Shown here piece by piece: positions 5,500 to 7,603 of a stretch of 7,603 nucleotides of DNA. A program made the translations under genes and the position numbers. Source of the DNA: Betaproteobacteria bacterium. GTDB taxonomy: Bacteria; Pseudomonadota; Gammaproteobacteria; Burkholderiales; SG8-39. The stretch spans positions 1 through 7,603 of the forward strand of contig VBCP01000128.1 in NCBI GenBank assembly GCA_005888925.1. Direction: 5' to 3'. Numbering within the stretch: position 1 is the stretch's first letter; every line of letters begins with the position of its first letter. The notes under the pieces were generated by a model that saw nothing but the letters and a program-made list of their open reading frames with translations, was not told where the DNA came from and made no database searches.

Positions 5500-6477
5500 A
5501 TGCGCGTTGCGGTGCTCGGCGCTGGCGCCTGGGGCACCGCGATCAGCTGCGTCCTCGCCGCGCGCCTCGAGGTGACGCTGTGGGCGCGCGATGCCGCGCA
5601 GGCCGCCACCATCGGAGCCTCGCGGCGCAACGAGCGCTACCTCCCGGGCTTCGAGCTGCCGTCTACCGTAAAGGTGACCGCCGATATCCGCGAGGCAACG
5701 CATTCGTCACAGCTCTTGCTCGCCGCCACTCCCGTGGCGGGGCTGCGCGAACTGCTCCACCATGTACGGGGCGCAGCTCCAGTCGTCTGGTTATGCAAAG
5801 GCTTCGAGGAAGGCAGCGGCGAGCTGCCGCACCAGGTCGCGGCTGCGGTGCTCGGCGAAAGCGCGCGCTGCGGCGCGCTCTCCGGGCCCTCGTTCGCCGA
5901 GGAGGTGGCGCGCGGACTGCCCTGCGCGCTGACGCTCGCCTCGCGCGACGCCGCGTTCGCGCGCGAAGCCGCGGCGCTGCTGCACGGCGGGCGCATGCGC
6001 GTCTACTACAGCTCGGATCTCGTCGGCGTCGAGATCGGCGCCGCGGTGAAGAACGTGATGGCCATCGCCGCAGGCATCTCCGATGGCCTGGGCCTGGGCC
6101 TGAATGCGCGCGCCGCGCTGATCACGCGAGGGCTTGCCGAAATCGCGCGGCTCGGGACGGCCCTTGGCGGGCAGCCGGAGACCTTCATGGGCCTTGCGGG
6201 CGCCGGCGATCTGATCCTGACTGCGACGGGCGATCTCTCGCGCAACCGCCGCGTCGGCCTCGAGCTCGCGCGCAGCCGCCCGCTCAAGGACGTCGTTGCC
6301 AATCTCGGCCATGTCGCCGAGGGGGTGCATTCCGCCCGCGAAGCGGCCAAGCTGGCCGCGTCACGCGGCGTGGAGATGCCGGTGACGGAGGCGGTCAGCG
6401 CCGTGCTCGAAGGCCGCATCACGCCCGCCGCGGCGGTCGAGCGGCTGCTCGCGCGCGAATCGAAGATGGAGCGCTAG
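5500..6477 (+). CDS. gpsA: NAD(P)-dependent glycerol-3-phosphate dehydrogenase
   Basis: GpsA reduces dihydroxyacetone phosphate to sn-glycerol 3-phosphate, the backbone precursor for phospholipids. The 325-aa product starts with the dinucleotide-binding loop VLGAGAWGTA (5-14). It also shows NERYLPG (44-50), K100 in CKGFE, LSGPSFAEEVARGLPCA (127-142), the catalytic-type K184 in EIGAAVKNVMAIAAGI, and the substrate-binding stretch GLAGAGDLILTATGDLSRNRR (231-251). The length is typical and no key residue is missing. It is the last gene of the plus-strand operon; its TAG is three bases from the stop of the convergent lipoprotein gene, and I see no hairpin-plus-U-tract terminator there. Unlike E. 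coli, cysE does not follow. Confidence 0.97.
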   Translation: MRVAVLGAGAWGTAISCVLAARLEVTLWARDAAQAATIGASRRNERYLPGFELPSTVKVTADIREATHSSQLLLAATPVAGLRELLHHVRGAAPVVWLCKGFEEGSGELPHQVAAAVLGESARCGALSGPSFAEEVARGLPCALTLASRDAAFAREAAALLHGGRMRVYYSSDLVGVEIGAAVKNVMAIAAGISDGLGLGLNARAALITRGLAEIARLGTALGGQPETFMGLAGAGDLILTATGDLSRNRRVGLELARSRPLKDVVANLGHVAEGVHSAREAAKLAASRGVEMPVTEAVSAVLEGRITPAAAVERLLARESKMER

Positions 6478-6480
6478 GGC

Positions 6481-6957
6481 TTACTGGCAGGCGGGCTCTT
6501 GCCGCGGGCGGTAGCTCGCTTCGCGGACATAGCGCCGTGCGCCGCCGGCTGCGGTTTGCTGGCGCAGGAACAGAAGCTCGCATTTGCGCTCGTCGGCTCG
6601 AAAGATCGCGACATAGCGCTCTCCGGCGCTCGGCGTGAAGGTCCCGGCAAGCGCGCAGGCATCGCCGCGCGACGCGCCGCCGCCCGTGCCCCTGAGCGTC
6701 AGCGTGAAGTCGGCGCTGGCCGCGACATGCACGGTATGCGCGACGCCGCGCGGCAGGGCCCGGGCGCTCGCCACGCGCAGCCGGCCGCTGCACGCGGCCG
6801 CGTTCTCATAAGTGTCGGCCTCGAGCTGGTAGCCGAAGATGGCGGGGCCCTGGTTCTCGATCCGCAGGGTTGCGGTTTCGACGTCCACGGGCTCGAGGTA
6901 CGCGGCGGGAGCGCATCCGGCAACCACGAAGGCGAGCGCCAGCGCGCTAGTCCGCAC
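6481..6957 (-). CDS. Putative small lipoprotein of unknown function
   Basis: I do not recognise this 158-aa protein. From GTG at 6957 it begins VRTSALALAFVVAGCAPAA, a short signal peptide with the lipobox VAGC at C15, so the mature protein should be lipidated and attached to a membrane. The mature part has four more cysteines (C56, C101, C126, C157), which could make two disulfides in the periplasm. Alternating hydrophobic stretches such as HTVHVAASADFTLTLRG suggest beta structure. The start is well supported: GGAGG at 6970-6966 lies eight bases upstream and the GTG overlaps the end of trmL by 11 bases. The open frame extends further upstream to 7152, but that part is only the shadow of trmL. 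It is probably co-transcribed with comF and trmL. Confidence 0.72.
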   Translation of the reverse strand: MRTSALALAFVVAGCAPAAYLEPVDVETATLRIENQGPAIFGYQLEADTYENAAACSGRLRVASARALPRGVAHTVHVAASADFTLTLRGTGGGASRGDACALAGTFTPSAGERYVAIFRADERKCELLFLRQQTAAGGARRYVREASYRPRQEPACQ

Positions 6958-7423
6958 CGGTCTTGCCTCCGGCGTAATCGAGCTGCCGCCAGGCCTCGAA
7001 CACCGCCACGGCGACCGCGTTCGACAGGTTGAGGCTGCGGTTGCCGGGACGCATGGGGAGCCTGAGGCGATTTTGCGTGGCGAATTCCTCGAGGATCGCC
7101 GTCGGCAGCCCGGAGGTCTCCCCGCCGAACACGAGCACGTCGTCGCGCGCATAGCGCACGTCGGTGAAGAGCCGCTCGCCGCTCGTCGCGAAGGCGAACA
7201 TGCGCCGCCCGCTCATGGTCCTTGCGAACGCCGGCCAGGAGTCGTGCACCGCGACGCTCGCATACTCGTGGTAGTCGAGGCCGGCGCGCTTCAACTGCTT
7301 GTCGTCGAGCGAAAAGCCGAGCGGCCGCACGAGATGCAGGCGCGCGCCGGTGTTCGCGGCGAGCCGGATCACGTTGCCGGTGTTCGGCGGGATCTCGGGC
7401 TGGACGAGCGCGATGTCAAGCAT
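6947..7423 (-). CDS. trmL: tRNA (cytidine(34)-2'-O)-methyltransferase TrmL
   Basis: TrmL is a SPOUT-fold enzyme that methylates the ribose of the wobble nucleotide in certain leucine tRNAs, using S-adenosylmethionine. The 158-aa length matches the minimal E. coli enzyme. Visible signatures are the N-terminal PEIPPNTGNVIRLAANTG (9-26), RPLGFSLDDKQLKRAGLDY (33-51), FGGETSGLP (99-107) and the knot segment RSLNLSNAVAVAVFEAWRQ (129-147). ATG at 7423 overlaps the end of comF by eight bases, and the stop overlaps the lipoprotein gene start by 11 bases. Closely related SPOUT enzymes (TrmJ and others) are longer or carry different motifs. Confidence 0.94.
   Translation of the reverse strand: MLDIALVQPEIPPNTGNVIRLAANTGARLHLVRPLGFSLDDKQLKRAGLDYHEYASVAVHDSWPAFARTMSGRRMFAFATSGERLFTDVRYARDDVLVFGGETSGLPTAILEEFATQNRLRLPMRPGNRSLNLSNAVAVAVFEAWRQLDYAGGKTGAD
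6955..6970 (-). promoter_or_regulatory. Shine-Dalgarno and GTG start of the lipoprotein gene
   Basis: GGAGG at 6970-6966 inside the last codons of trmL is followed after eight bases by GTG at 6957-6955. This is the strongest ribosome binding site in the window and fixes the start directly before the signal peptide. Confidence 0.7.
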
Positions 7424-7603
7424 GCGGCAGCGTGCGCGCGACGACCCAGTTCACGACGTGCACCGCGCCCGCGCGCTTTAGCGTGCGCGCCATTTCGTCG
7501 AGCGTCGCCCCGGTGGTCATGACGTCGTCGACCACCGCGACCCGCGCGCCGATGAGCGCGCGCGTGCAGCGGAAGGCGCCGCGCACATTGCGCTGGCGTT
7601 CGG
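7416..7603 (-). CDS. comF: ComF-family phosphoribosyltransferase-like protein, C-terminal part (5' end outside window)
   Basis: The last 61 codons are visible and read ERQRNVRGAF, then the PRPP-binding motif VAVVDDVMTTGATL (residues 21-34 of the visible part), and finish with AGAVHVVNWVVARTLPHA. This is the C-terminal half of the ComF/GntX family, whose members take part in DNA uptake or use of DNA as nutrient; the enzymatic activity is not well established. The N-terminal cysteine-rich zinc-binding region would be upstream, outside the window. The TGA lies eight bases inside trmL, so the two are likely translated together. Confidence 0.9.
   Translation of the reverse strand, partial: ERQRNVRGAFRCTRALIGARVAVVDDVMTTGATLDEMARTLKRAGAVHVVNWVVARTLPHA

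Noticed and set aside
4314..5630. Long minus-strand open frame (438 codons) opposite yibN, grxC and secB
   Set aside because: Its composition is typical of antisense frames and it crosses three well-supported genes; no family resemblance.
6478..6510. Possible terminator between gpsA and the convergent lipoprotein gene
   Set aside because: Only a weak GGCA/TGCC pairing is visible, within the lipoprotein coding region and without a U-tract.

Overview
The window reads as an ordinary, densely packed chromosomal segment from a GC-rich proteobacterium, most likely a betaproteobacterium. The evidence is the gene order slmA / moeB-ctpA-envC-gpmA / yibN-grxC-secB-gpsA / lipoprotein-trmL-comF, the strong GC bias at third codon positions, and betaproteobacterial-looking versions of each protein. 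I could not run a taxonomic search. No mobile element, CRISPR array, RNA gene or defence system is visible, and I did not find a new biological system.

Layout. (1) 2-340 (+) is the 3' end of slmA, the nucleoid-occlusion regulator. (2) 337-4260 (-) is a compact operon, gpmA-envC-ctpA-moeB in transcription order: phosphoglycerate mutase, an amidase activator with a degenerate LytM domain, a carboxy-terminal processing protease and a ThiF/MoeB-type adenylyltransferase. (3) 4261-4320 is the only real intergenic region and lies between divergent genes. (4) 4321-6477 (+) is yibN-grxC-secB-gpsA: membrane rhodanese, glutaredoxin, SecB chaperone and glycerol-3-phosphate dehydrogenase. (5) 6481-7603 (-) is comF (5' part outside the window)-trmL-lipoprotein, convergent with gpsA. 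Genes abut or overlap at almost every junction. From memory, E. coli has a related neighbourhood (envC next to a phosphoglycerate mutase gene, divergent from yibN-grxC-secB-gpsA, with trmL nearby).

Functional themes. SlmA, EnvC and CtpA all concern division or peptidoglycan remodelling. YibN, GrxC and SecB concern sulfur/redox chemistry and protein export at the membrane. GpmA and GpsA are central carbon and phospholipid-precursor enzymes.

The points worth a second look are all in the minus-strand operon. The envC reading frame is broken by a one-base shift near position 3376. The only sensible start for envC is a CTG overlapping the gpmA stop. The only start that keeps the conserved MoeB N-terminus is an ATT overlapping the ctpA stop. 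MoeB lacks about 11 residues, including a conserved cysteine, in the loop after its first zinc-binding CxxC. The gpmA promoter appears to give a nearly leaderless mRNA from a palindromic -10 box that could serve both divergent operons. The frameshift and odd starts could be sequencing errors; the loop deletion is in frame and less easily explained that way.
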